From an uncultured bacterium (GTDB lineage Bacteria > Bacteroidota > Bacteroidia > Bacteroidales > Rikenellaceae): a DNA stretch of 64,000 nucleotides. The stretch is from NCBI GenBank assembly GCA_905214725.1, contig CAJMNH010000005.1, forward strand, positions 1 through 64,000, written 5' to 3'. This document shows, one piece after another, positions 44,487 through 53,454 of this stretch (its first letter is position 1; each line of letters starts with the position of its first letter). Made by a program: the position numbers and the translations under genes. The notes beneath the pieces are model-generated. The model saw nothing but the letters and a program-made list of their open reading frames with translations, had not been told where the DNA came from and ran no database searches.

Positions 44487-45194
44487 ATGGAAAATCTGAA
44501 CACCAATTCCCTGCCGCGCATCGGCGACAAAGCCCCCTCGTTCGAGGCCGTCACCACGCAAGGCCCGATCCGCTTCCCTGAGGATTACGCCGGACGCTGG
44601 ATCATTCTTTTCAGCCACCCGTCGGACTTCACGCCGGTATGTACCTCCGAGGTCATGACCTTCGCGGCGCGCAACGCCGAATTCGAAGCGCTCAACTGCC
44701 AGCTCGTCGGCCTTTCGGTCGAGGGGCTGTACAGCCACATCGCATGGCTGCGCACCATTCACGACCGCATCGCCTACCGCGGCATGCAGCACGTCGAGGT
44801 GAAATTTCCGCTGATCGCCGACCTGACGATGAAAGTCGCCAACCTCTACGGCATGGTTCAGCCCGGCGAAAGCTCCACGTCGGCCGTGCGCGCCGTCTTC
44901 TTCATCGACCCCGAAGCGACGATCCGCGCCGTCATCTACTATCCGCTGGCGCTGGGACGCAACTTCGACGAGATCAAACGCGTGCTGGTCGGCCTGCAGG
45001 CCGTCGACCGCTACAACGTCGCGCTGCCCGCCGACTGGCATCCGGGCGACGAAGCGATCGTCCCCACCGCCGCTTCATCCGCAGCCGCCCAAGAGCGTAT
45101 GACCCGTCCCGCCAAGGGCGTGCACTGCTACGACTGGTTTTTCTGCACGCAGCCGCTGCCGGAGGAAGAGGCCGAAAAAGTCCCCGTACAATAA
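44487..45194 (+). CDS. Prx6-type peroxiredoxin
   Basis: The product has 235 residues. Peroxidatic Cys52 is in HPSDFTPVCTSE; a C-terminal CYDWFFC (Cys214, Cys220) resembles the archaeal 1-Cys/Prx6 type. It reduces peroxides, probably with thioredoxin encoded downstream (19 bases). It lies in the redox end of the metH array. Confidence 0.9.
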   Translation: MENLNTNSLPRIGDKAPSFEAVTTQGPIRFPEDYAGRWIILFSHPSDFTPVCTSEVMTFAARNAEFEALNCQLVGLSVEGLYSHIAWLRTIHDRIAYRGMQHVEVKFPLIADLTMKVANLYGMVQPGESSTSAVRAVFFIDPEATIRAVIYYPLALGRNFDEIKRVLVGLQAVDRYNVALPADWHPGDEAIVPTAASSAAAQERMTRPAKGVHCYDWFFCTQPLPEEEAEKVPVQ

Positions 45195-45213
45195 CCGTAA
45201 AAAACCAAAAATC

Positions 45214-45591
45214 ATGGCAATCACACATCTGACCAAAGCCGAGTTCTCGGAAAAAATCGCCAATCTCGACGCAGCCATCACCGAATGGCATTATCTGGGT
45301 TCGCGACCGGCTATCGTAGATTTCTACGCCACATGGTGCGGACCCTGCCGGACGCTCTCCCCGATCCTCGAGGAGCTCTCCGAAGAATATGCCGGCGAAG
45401 TGGACATTTACAAGGTCGACATCGACCGCGAACAGGAACTGGCCACCGCCTTCGGCGTGCGTTCCGTTCCCACGCTGCTCTTCATCCCCGCCGACGGAAT
45501 GCCGCAGATGGCCACCGGCGCACTCCCGAAAGAGACGCTGCGCGAAGCCATCGGCGAATTGCTGCTCAAACTCCCCGCCGCCGAAGCCTGA
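45214..45591 (+). CDS. trxA: Thioredoxin
   Basis: The product has 125 residues. The active site is WCGPC at 41-45 and the cis-Pro is in VRSVPTLLF. No signal peptide, so cytoplasmic. It can reduce the upstream peroxiredoxin. It is the last gene before a strong terminator. Confidence 0.93.
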   Translation: MAITHLTKAEFSEKIANLDAAITEWHYLGSRPAIVDFYATWCGPCRTLSPILEELSEEYAGEVDIYKVDIDREQELATAFGVRSVPTLLFIPADGMPQMATGALPKETLREAIGELLLKLPAAEA

Positions 45592-45610
45592 TTCCGCCGG
45601 AGTACAAAGA

Positions 45611-45640
45611 AGCCGGACGTCACACAGGTGACGTCCGGCT
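45611..45640. terminator. Bidirectional terminator between trxA and TonB receptor
   Basis: AGCCGGACGTCAC (45611-45623) and GTGACGTCCGGCT (45628-45640) form a perfect 13-bp stem; it lies 19 bases after trxA and 25 bases after the minus-strand receptor stop. Confidence 0.75.
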
Positions 45641-45664
45641 CTTCGTTCGCACCGAACCCTCTTC

Positions 45665-48600
45665 TTAGAAGGTCACGCGCAGTCCCAGCTGCATGTGCCA
45701 GCGGGAGAGTACGTCGCTGGTGTAGAGCTCCTGACCGGAGAAGACGTAGCCCTTGGGCGTATAGTTGCCGTCGGCAGTCTGCTGCATACCCGTAATTCCC
45801 AGAATTTGCAGGTTGTAGGCACCCGAATAGTAACGGCCCCAACTGCGGTTCAGAAGGTTGCCGACATTCATGATGTCAATCGAGAACGAAACTTTTCCGT
45901 TGTTCTTCTTGCAGTAAACGACGTTCTCGGAGATATGGAAATCGAAATGGTGCTCGAAGGGAGCCTGCGCGCCGCACCGCTCGGCGAATTCGCCGCGATG
46001 CTCCTTGGCGTACTTATCGCTCTCGACCCACTGTTTGAACATCGACTTGTTCTGAGCGGCAGTACGCGTCGTCACGGTCGTCCTGTCGCCTGTTACGGGA
46101 TCAGTCTTCGTGACCTGCGTATCGACCCAGTTCATCTTGTCGATCTCGGCGTCGGTAGGAATATACATCATCGAATTGCCGCGCCATCCGTCGCCGTTGA
46201 AATCGGCGCTCTCGTTCAGCGTCAGGCTGTAACGCTGGCCCGAATACCCTCGGTAAACCAGCCCCACGACCGTCTGCAACCGACCGTTTGCGTAAGGACG
46301 CGAAGTGTACGACAACGAAGCGTTGAGCCTGTGCGGAATGTCGAACATCGAGTACGACAACTCGTTGGGATCGTTCGTATTGCGGGCATAGTTATACTTC
46401 CAGTTGGAATACGCCACCGACGAACCGCCGTCGTTGACCGAATAGGAGTGCCCGAAACTGTACGACACCATCAGATCCATGCCGATGTTGAAATGCTTCT
46501 GAACCATTGCGCTTAGGTTGTAGGTATACCCCTTGTTCGTATTGCGCAGATTGACGATCGAAGCGAAATCTCCCGTATCGGTCGTATAATAAGTACAACT
46601 GTTATCGGGATTGGCCGCCTCCTGCGAAATGGCATAGACCTTTTTACCTTCGTCCTTGGCGGCGAGATTCTCGAAATAGACGTTGTTCATCGTCTTCGAA
46701 TAAATCCCCTCGACGGTAAATTTCCAACCCGTTTCGAGCGACAACTCATAAGCGAGATTGGCGCGGAACACCTGCGGATATTTGAAATTCTTGGCGGCAA
46801 TGGCGATATCGGGATTGTCATCGGTTCCGACCTTCACGGGATCCTTAGCGAAGGAAGGAAGCGTCTGTCCATATCTCGTTTCAGCATTTATGGTCTTCAG
46901 TTCCACGCCCGTGTTGTTATAGATGTTCGAAATCCAGACGAACGGCACGCGGCCCGTGAAGAGGCCCACGCCGCCTCGCAGCAGATTCCGGTGGTTCTCA
47001 TCCATATACCAGCGGAAGCCCAAACGGGGCGACCATAGCACCTTGGTCGAGGGAGTGCGGCCCACGCGGTTGCGCCCGCCCTCGGCGAATGCGCTCGAAT
47101 TGAATTTGTCATTGACCATCGGATCGGAGAAGAGCACCGGAATATCGATACGCAGACCGTAGCCCAGCGTAAAGCGACGGCTGGGTTTCCACTCGTCCTG
47201 CGCATAGAATCCGAACTGCGCGGCATTGAGCGTGGCGGCCCAGATCGGATTGCCCGTCAGCGCCTCGTCGGCATACTTATACTGGTACTTATACGCATTG
47301 TCCGTAACGAAATCGTTGATCGAATTGTAGTAGTACGAACCGTTGACCGCCTGCATGAAGAGGTTGTTCATGTGGTAGATCTCATTGTGCGTACCGAAGG
47401 TAAAGGTGTGCGTGCCCTTGTACCACGAAAGGTTGTCGGTGATGATATAGACGTCCTGATCGAGACTGTTGGCGCCCGACGAATACTCGGTGCCGATATA
47501 GATCTTCTTACCGTCGTAACCGTTCATGTTGTCGATCTGCACGGTCGGCCCCTGATAGGCGACATCGCGGTTGTCGCGCACGAGCGTGGCGCCCACGCGC
47601 AGCTCGTTCGACAGATTGTCCGAAAGGCGGGAATTCAACTCGGCGACGATCGAATGCGTCTGGTCCGTAATCCGGTAGGCGCTGTTCTTAAAATAATAGG
47701 TGTTGGCGCCCGAACCGTAGACGTCCTGATAGGCGTCTTTAAGCTGATAACGGACAGCCAACTTGTTGTTGCGGTTGATGTTCCAGTCCACACGGGCCAT
47801 GACATCCACCGACTGTTTACCCGAATCGCCATGGCCGTACGAATCGCGGATGCCGGTTACCGCCTCATAGCGGTCGGCGATCTCCTTGGCCTGATCCTCG
47901 CTGAGATAGCCCGACGTATACCCCGGAAAATAACTCGAAGGGTACTTCTCCTTGTAAAACTCGCCGCTGACAAAAAAGAAAAGCTTGTCCTTGAGAATCG
48001 GACCGCCGAGCGTCACGCCGTAGGTTTGAGTCGACTGCTTCTCGAGCTTCGTGCGGCGCACGGCCTTGACTGAGCCGTCGCTCTGGACCTGATAGACATA
48101 GTCGTGATCGCCGTGGCCGGCCGTCGTGCCGAAGAAATCCTGATTGTTATAATAGGTATATGCCGACCCCTTGAAGGCGTTGGTACCCGACTTGGTAATG
48201 GCATTGATACCGCCTCCCGTAAAACCGCTCTGACGAACGTCGAACGGAGCTACGACGACCTGAATCTCCTCGATAGCGTCCAGCGATACGGCATTCGTAC
48301 CCGTCTGGCCGCCGTTGGTGCCCGTAGGCGAGAGTCCGAAGACATCGTTCGACACGGCTCCGTCGATCTGGAACGAGTTGTAGCGGTTGTTGGCGCCCGC
48401 GAACGACATGCCGCCCTGCTTGTTGACGCTGGCCTGCGGAGTCATCTTCACGATGTCGTAGATGCTGCGGTCGATCGTCGGAATTGTTGCGATCGCCTGT
48501 GCTGTAAAGTTGGTAGCAGCGCCCGTCTTGCTCGCATCGAAGCGGTTGGCGCCCGTACTGACGACAACGACGGCATCGAGTTCGTTCGACTCCTTCAACC

Positions 48601-48913
48601 GTACATCCAGCGAATAGGTCGTACCCAGCGACAACATGATATCGGTGTATTCGACCGTAGCGTATCCAACGTACGACACCTTCACCGTGTAAGGGCCGCC
48701 CGTACGCATACCCTGAATAGCGAAGCGGCCGTCGATGTTCGACGCCGCTCCATACTGCGTACCCGAAGGAACATGCACGGCGATCACCGTAGCGCCGACG
48801 AGCGGCTGGTTTTGCTCATTGGAAACCATGCCGTCCATCGACGCAGTCGTTACCTGAGCCGACACGGAGCAGATCATAAAGAGCGATAAAATCAAAAAGG
48901 CAAGTTTCTTCAT
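45665..48913 (-). CDS. Oar-type TonB-dependent receptor
   Basis: The product has 1082 residues: signal peptide (KKLAFLILSLFMICSVSAQ), a carboxypeptidase-regulatory-like domain (about 25-110: GATVIAVHVPSGTQYGAASNIDGRF), a plug domain (IPTIDRSIYDIVKMTPQAS, GFTGGGINAITKSGTN) and a 22-strand barrel ending in RVTF with a terminal Phe. There is no SusD-like partner, so it fits the Oar branch rather than glycan-import SusC. Transported ligand unknown. The upstream leader is about 190 bases. Confidence 0.9.
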   Translation of the reverse strand: MKKLAFLILSLFMICSVSAQVTTASMDGMVSNEQNQPLVGATVIAVHVPSGTQYGAASNIDGRFAIQGMRTGGPYTVKVSYVGYATVEYTDIMLSLGTTYSLDVRLKESNELDAVVVVSTGANRFDASKTGAATNFTAQAIATIPTIDRSIYDIVKMTPQASVNKQGGMSFAGANNRYNSFQIDGAVSNDVFGLSPTGTNGGQTGTNAVSLDAIEEIQVVVAPFDVRQSGFTGGGINAITKSGTNAFKGSAYTYYNNQDFFGTTAGHGDHDYVYQVQSDGSVKAVRRTKLEKQSTQTYGVTLGGPILKDKLFFFVSGEFYKEKYPSSYFPGYTSGYLSEDQAKEIADRYEAVTGIRDSYGHGDSGKQSVDVMARVDWNINRNNKLAVRYQLKDAYQDVYGSGANTYYFKNSAYRITDQTHSIVAELNSRLSDNLSNELRVGATLVRDNRDVAYQGPTVQIDNMNGYDGKKIYIGTEYSSGANSLDQDVYIITDNLSWYKGTHTFTFGTHNEIYHMNNLFMQAVNGSYYYNSINDFVTDNAYKYQYKYADEALTGNPIWAATLNAAQFGFYAQDEWKPSRRFTLGYGLRIDIPVLFSDPMVNDKFNSSAFAEGGRNRVGRTPSTKVLWSPRLGFRWYMDENHRNLLRGGVGLFTGRVPFVWISNIYNNTGVELKTINAETRYGQTLPSFAKDPVKVGTDDNPDIAIAAKNFKYPQVFRANLAYELSLETGWKFTVEGIYSKTMNNVYFENLAAKDEGKKVYAISQEAANPDNSCTYYTTDTGDFASIVNLRNTNKGYTYNLSAMVQKHFNIGMDLMVSYSFGHSYSVNDGGSSVAYSNWKYNYARNTNDPNELSYSMFDIPHRLNASLSYTSRPYANGRLQTVVGLVYRGYSGQRYSLTLNESADFNGDGWRGNSMMYIPTDAEIDKMNWVDTQVTKTDPVTGDRTTVTTRTAAQNKSMFKQWVESDKYAKEHRGEFAERCGAQAPFEHHFDFHISENVVYCKKNNGKVSFSIDIMNVGNLLNRSWGRYYSGAYNLQILGITGMQQTADGNYTPKGYVFSGQELYTSDVLSRWHMQLGLRVTF

Positions 48914-49107
48914 AAAAATAAGATTAGATTAGGACTATCGTAGACAAACCGAGAGTCAAAGAATCGAAAATCAGACCCGAAGCAAACACCGTCAAGAATG
49001 GAAGATACAGATCCCATCGTTGCCGAGTCGATATTCATTTCCGCACGAAAGGGCTGCATGCGGTCATTCGTTATGCATTCAAGTTGTTTCCAAGCGTTAA
49101 CTCGCAG

Positions 49108-49115
49108 CAAAGATA
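49108..49115 (-). promoter_or_regulatory. -7 box upstream of the TonB receptor
   Basis: TATCTTTG on the minus strand, about 195 bases before the ATG. No clear -33. The leader between shows no known regulatory fold. Confidence 0.45.
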
Positions 49116-49186
49116 ACACTTTCCTTCAAATTAAAAACGATTACACGGAAATTAATGAAAATCTCAGTACCGCCTTTCAAAAAACA

Positions 49187-49220
49187 AAACGGGCGGTTTT
49201 ACGATGAAAACCGTCCGTTT
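49187..49220. terminator. Terminator of ppiD
   Basis: AAACGGGCGGTTTT (49187-49200) pairs with AAAACCGTCCGTTT (49207-49220), allowing one G-T pair, with T-runs on both strands. It follows the minus-strand ppiD stop by 18 bases. Confidence 0.7.
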
Positions 49221-49238
49221 TTGCAGAGAAATCGTCCG

Positions 49239-51275
49239 TTAGAAATAACGGCCGCTCATATCCTTTATATCGGCCATCTGCTGCAAGGCAGGCAAAAGAC
49301 GCTGCTGCATCATCCCCTCGGCCATCGCCTCGGCGCGCACTTTCTCGTCCTCGGCTGTCTGCTGCTTCTCGGCCGGATCGATCGTTGCGACTTCGAAGAG
49401 ATAGACGCCCGAAATACCCTTCACCGGAGCCGAAACCGTCCCCGCCTCGGTCGTCGCCGAGATCGCACCCACGAGTGCCGGCTCCACTCCCACGCCGTCG
49501 ATGTAGAACGACCCGAAAGTCACGTCCTTGAAATCGGCCGCCTCGCCGCCGAAACTCTCGGCAGCGCCATCGAGCGACGATGCATCGGACAGGTTCTTTA
49601 CGATGTAATCGTATTTCTTATCGCGCAACAGGCGATTCTGAATCTGCGGGGCCGCCTTCTTTACCGAAGCGTATTCATTGTTGTCGATCTCCGTAAGCAA
49701 CGCCACGACATAATCCTTGCCCACCTTGAAAATCTCCGACAGGTCGCCCTTGTCCGCGCCGTAAGCCCAACGGGCCACCTCGCGCGAACTCTCCAAACCG
49801 CGAATCGAACGGTCGCCCATGTTGAGCGTCGCTACGCGCGGAGTCACGGCCGCTTTCGAAGCCGCTTCGTTGAAGGCGGCGGCGGAACCTTTGGCATTCA
49901 CGGCAAACGAACTGGCTTGGTTGTGAACGTCGCGCAGCGTAGCGGCCGATGCCTCCACAGGATAGCTCACCGTCGCAACTTTATAATGTTTCGAAGGTTT
50001 GTCGGCGCGGTAAACGTTGATGAGCTGAATGGCTTCGCCGTTGATCACCTTCACCACGTCGCCCTTTTTAGCATTCGAAAGGGCTTCCGCCATCACGGAA
50101 TTGAACGCCGAGAAGGGATAGACGCCGATCTCGCCGCCGGCGGCAGCCAGTTCCTCGTTCGCTGAATACTGATGCGACAGATCGGAGAAATTCGCACTCG
50201 TAGCCACCGTCTTGAGACTGTCGGCCAGTTTCTCGGCGGTATACGGGAGCACGATCATTTTCAGACCGAGCGTATCGGGCGCCATACGGCTCTCCACCAC
50301 ACGGGCCATTGTCCAGACATTGTTTTTCAATTCGGGGCCATAGGTCTTACCGGCCGTCAGCGCCTCTGCCTGCTCGCCCAGCTGCGCAGCCGTCACATAA
50401 CGGTCGGCGATCTCGCCGTGGCGATCCTGCCGCACGAAGAGTTTCACATCCTCGGCCGCAGCGAACTGCTCGCCGACGCTGCGAACCTCCTTTTCGAGAT
50501 TCAGCATATCGTCGTCCGTGGCATTCACCTCGAAAACCACATACGACAACGTACGCGACGGCGACTGTTTGAACATCTCTTTATGGGAATTGTAGAACGC
50601 CTTGATTTCGCTCGACGAAACGCTCACCAGCGAATCGGGCACCGACGTATAACGTTTGGAGACGTATTTTCCGCCGAAAACCTTGTTGGCCGCATCGACG
50701 CCGCTCTCGATTTCGAGCTTGTTGACATAGGTTCCCTTTCCGACCAGCGAGGCGTACTTCTGTACGGCGCGCTCCAACTTGGCCTGATCGTTCAGATCGA
50801 TCCACGCCTGTTGCGCACGGGCGTCGGCGGCAGCCTGCGAAAGGAACTGCGACACGGCGGCGGCGTTGTAAGCACCCGTACGGGGATCGCCGAAAGCCGA
50901 GTAGAAGGCTTGCGAAGGAATCCTGCCGCTGACCATCTCCAGACGTTCCGATTCGGGAACTTCGATCCCCATCTGTTCGAAGCCGGGCATGAGCACATGG
51001 TCGGCGAAAAGCGCCTGCCACGTCGCGGCGGCCAGCTGGTCGGACTGTTCGTCGGTCGAAGCCTCCACTCCGCCGTTGCGGCTCTTAACGGCGTCGTACT
51101 GGTTCATATATTCGGAGTAGCGGATCTTGTCGCCGTCGATCACACCGACTTTCGGATCATTGTCCGAGAAGCCCATATCGGTCTTCAACGAAAGGATGAA
51201 TGCCAAAAGTGCGAAGGCGATAATCACCGACAAAACCGCACCGAACTTGGTCCTTAAAGTGTTCAAACTTGCCAT
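49239..51275 (-). CDS. ppiD: PpiD-like membrane-anchored periplasmic chaperone / PPIase
   Basis: The product has 678 residues. One N-terminal membrane helix (FGAVLSVIIAFALLAFILSL), then a SurA-like N-domain and a central parvulin-type segment (LKMIVLPYTAEKLADSLKTVATSANFSDLSHQYS, AAGGEIGVYPF). It helps fold exported proteins. It follows gldE-like across a 247-base gap that carries tandem repeats. Confidence 0.85.
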   Translation of the reverse strand: MASLNTLRTKFGAVLSVIIAFALLAFILSLKTDMGFSDNDPKVGVIDGDKIRYSEYMNQYDAVKSRNGGVEASTDEQSDQLAAATWQALFADHVLMPGFEQMGIEVPESERLEMVSGRIPSQAFYSAFGDPRTGAYNAAAVSQFLSQAAADARAQQAWIDLNDQAKLERAVQKYASLVGKGTYVNKLEIESGVDAANKVFGGKYVSKRYTSVPDSLVSVSSSEIKAFYNSHKEMFKQSPSRTLSYVVFEVNATDDDMLNLEKEVRSVGEQFAAAEDVKLFVRQDRHGEIADRYVTAAQLGEQAEALTAGKTYGPELKNNVWTMARVVESRMAPDTLGLKMIVLPYTAEKLADSLKTVATSANFSDLSHQYSANEELAAAGGEIGVYPFSAFNSVMAEALSNAKKGDVVKVINGEAIQLINVYRADKPSKHYKVATVSYPVEASAATLRDVHNQASSFAVNAKGSAAAFNEAASKAAVTPRVATLNMGDRSIRGLESSREVARWAYGADKGDLSEIFKVGKDYVVALLTEIDNNEYASVKKAAPQIQNRLLRDKKYDYIVKNLSDASSLDGAAESFGGEAADFKDVTFGSFYIDGVGVEPALVGAISATTEAGTVSAPVKGISGVYLFEVATIDPAEKQQTAEDEKVRAEAMAEGMMQQRLLPALQQMADIKDMSGRYF

Positions 51276-51310
51276 AAAACAATATTTATTTTTTCATTAG
51301 TTTACTTTCT

Positions 51311-51466
51311 TGCAGCCCCGTTTTCTCGCCTCGGCACAGCCCGAACAAGTTCGGCTTTACACTCGGTTCAACGAAAACGTTCGCTTTTTGCAGTCGTTTT
51401 CTCGCCTCGGCATAGCTCGAACAACTTCGGCTCTGCCCTCGGCTTATCGAAAACGTTCTTTTTCGG
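51311..51466. repeat. Imperfect 78-base tandem repeat in the ppiD leader
   Basis: Two units start with TGCAG at 51311 and 51389. Both contain CGTTTTCTCGCCTCGGCA, then a CGAACAA stem-loop (arms AGCC/GGCT type) and CGAAAACGTT. The period is 78 bases. The left-over open frame through them is not a gene. Confidence 0.8.
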
Positions 51467-51471
51467 GCCTC

Positions 51472-51479
51472 CAAAGATA
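51472..51479 (-). promoter_or_regulatory. -7 box upstream of the ppiD repeats
   Basis: TATCTTTG on the minus strand. Transcription from here would place both 78-base units in the ppiD leader of about 190 bases. No clear -33 box. Confidence 0.5.
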
Positions 51480-51522
51480 ATAAATTAATTCGTAATTAAC
51501 CCGACGATCGGACGAAAAAATC

Positions 51523-52779
51523 TCACAATCGTTTCACCCTCGCCAACTCGATGCGCGAACGCGTCGTACGCAGCACGCGGATTTCGAGCCCGCCTACCGT
51601 AAACGTCTGACCCGGAGAGGGAATACCGTCCAAATGAGAAATGATATACCCCGCCAGCGTATCGTATTCGCGGCTCTCTTCGATGCCGAGGTCGTAGTGC
51701 TCGTTGAGGTATTTCACTTCGAGCCGGCATGAAAAGACGTATTCGTTTTCGCCGACCTGTTTTTCGACCATGTCCTGTTCGTCGTGTTCGTCCTCGATCT
51801 CGCCGAAGATCTGTTCCAGTACGTCTTCCAGCGAGATGATTCCCGCCGTGCCGCCGAACTCGTCGATCACCACGGCGATGTAGGTGCGGTGCTTGATGAA
51901 ATGTTCCAGCAACGCCTGCAACGGCATCGTCTCGGGGACGAAATAGGCTTTCATCAGCACCGAACGCAGATCGGCGGGCTGCCGGAACAGGCTCTTCGAA
52001 TTGACATAGCCCACGATGTTGTCGATGCTGCCCTCCCAGACGAAAATACGCGAATATTTACTCTCCACGAAGCGGCGCGTCAACTCCTCGACGCTCGTCG
52101 ACAACTCGACGGCCTCGACGTCGATGCGCGGCACCATGCAGTCGCGCACGCGCAGATCGGCGAAATCGAGTGCGTTCTGGAACAGCTTGATCTCGTTCTC
52201 CTCGTCGTGCTGCATCTCCGTCGAGCCGTCGATCAGACTCTCGAGATCGGTACGGTTGAAATCGGCGACCGGCGCCTGCTGTTTCATCCGGCAGCCGAAC
52301 AGGCGCAGAATGAGGTACGACACGCCGGTTGTCAGCCAGACGATCGGATAGAGCAGAATGTAAAAGAGGTAGAGCAGCGGCGCGAAGATCCGGTAATAGA
52401 AGTTGGGGTTCCCCTTGACGATCGACTTGGGCAGGAACTCCGCCACGAAAATAATAATGACCGTCGAAATGAGCGTCTCAGCCAATACCGAACCGCCCTC
52501 GGCCACCGAATGCCATCCGGCCGCATAGGCCAGCGCGCGCAGCAGCGACGACATGTAGAGCGAGTAGACGACCAGCGCGATGTTGTTGCCTACCAGAATC
52601 GAAGTGATGTACTGCCCCGGATGCCGCTCGAAGATATTGGCCACGAAATTGAGCAGACCGCTCTGTTTGCGGTCGATCTCCAGTTTGAGGCGGTTCTTGC
52701 TCACGAAGGCGATCTCCATCCCCGAAAAGAAGGCGGAGAGAAGCAGCATCGTGACGATCAGAATGACGGATACGGTCAT
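51523..52779 (-). CDS. CorC/HlyC-family membrane protein (GldE-like)
   Basis: The product has 418 residues: a DUF21 membrane domain of about four helices (1-190), two CBS domains (MVPRIDVEAVE, YVNSKSLF, AVVIDEFGGTAGIISLEDVLEQIFGEIEDEHD) and a C-terminal CorC/HlyC domain. In gliding Bacteroidota the homologue is GldE; in general such proteins handle divalent metal efflux. The start overlaps the lptC stop by four bases. Confidence 0.88.
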   Translation of the reverse strand: MTVSVILIVTMLLLSAFFSGMEIAFVSKNRLKLEIDRKQSGLLNFVANIFERHPGQYITSILVGNNIALVVYSLYMSSLLRALAYAAGWHSVAEGGSVLAETLISTVIIIFVAEFLPKSIVKGNPNFYYRIFAPLLYLFYILLYPIVWLTTGVSYLILRLFGCRMKQQAPVADFNRTDLESLIDGSTEMQHDEENEIKLFQNALDFADLRVRDCMVPRIDVEAVELSTSVEELTRRFVESKYSRIFVWEGSIDNIVGYVNSKSLFRQPADLRSVLMKAYFVPETMPLQALLEHFIKHRTYIAVVIDEFGGTAGIISLEDVLEQIFGEIEDEHDEQDMVEKQVGENEYVFSCRLEVKYLNEHYDLGIEESREYDTLAGYIISHLDGIPSPGQTFTVGGLEIRVLRTTRSRIELARVKRL

Positions 52780-53441
52780 GGCGCCGGTGCGGTTTGGGGT
52801 TCGGACGGCGACGATTCCGCTGTCGCCGCAGGCTTCGACGCGTCGTCGGCTTCAAGCGGCTCGTCGTCCTCCTGACTCACGTCGACATCCATCTTGCCGG
52901 TAAAGCGGCGAAAACGCCACTCCTTGAAGGCTTCGTCCGATTCGAAGCCCTCGCCCTGAAAGACGTTGCCGCCTTCGTTCTGGACGATCTTCGTATCGAC
53001 GTTCGAGTAGATGCGCTGCGTCTTGGCGTTCCAGAAGAGCTGCTGGGTGTAAAGCGTCTTGCCGTCGGATTTGACGACCACCACGTCGCCCTTGGCCTCC
53101 CACAGCTTCCGATTTTCATAATAGATCGCGTAGTTGGCCGTCAGCACCGCGTCGACCGTCGTCAGCGAATCGTCCTGATAGGTGGTGATCTCGACGCCCT
53201 TGCGGAACTCGCGGTAGGGCTCCTTGGCCAAATTGTATCCTTCGAGCATCGGCGCCTTGAAGAAATAGGAGCGCCGGCCGTTCTCGGACATAATGACCGA
53301 AAGATGTTCGCTGTACTCGGTCATCAGCGCTTCGTCGTTACCGCTTGCCGCCGGCGCAGGCTTCTCACAGGAAAATAGCAAGATAGCACTCCCTGCAAAA
53401 GAGAGTGCTACCATAGCATATCGTCTGGCCAGACGGCTCAT
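52776..53441 (-). CDS. lptC: LptC-like LPS export protein (lipoprotein)
   Basis: The product has 221 residues with a lipoprotein signal (ALSFAGSAILLFSC). The LptC/OstA-like repeats are seen: GVEITTYQDDSLTTVDAVLTANYAIYYENRKLWEAKGDVVV. It bridges the LPS exporter to the periplasmic chain. Start MSRLARRYA at 53441 sits 13 bases after the TPR gene; an upstream ATG overlaps that gene and is less likely. An acidic, Pro/Ala-rich tail of about 35 residues is unusual. Confidence 0.85.
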   Translation of the reverse strand: MSRLARRYAMVALSFAGSAILLFSCEKPAPAASGNDEALMTEYSEHLSVIMSENGRRSYFFKAPMLEGYNLAKEPYREFRKGVEITTYQDDSLTTVDAVLTANYAIYYENRKLWEAKGDVVVVKSDGKTLYTQQLFWNAKTQRIYSNVDTKIVQNEGGNVFQGEGFESDEAFKEWRFRRFTGKMDVDVSQEDDEPLEADDASKPAATAESSPSEPQTAPAP

Positions 53442-53454
53442 CACCGGCACCGGA

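Noticed and set aside
51286..51474. 62-codon minus-strand ORF in front of ppiD
   Set aside because: It is the translation of the 78-base tandem repeat, with no start context or family.
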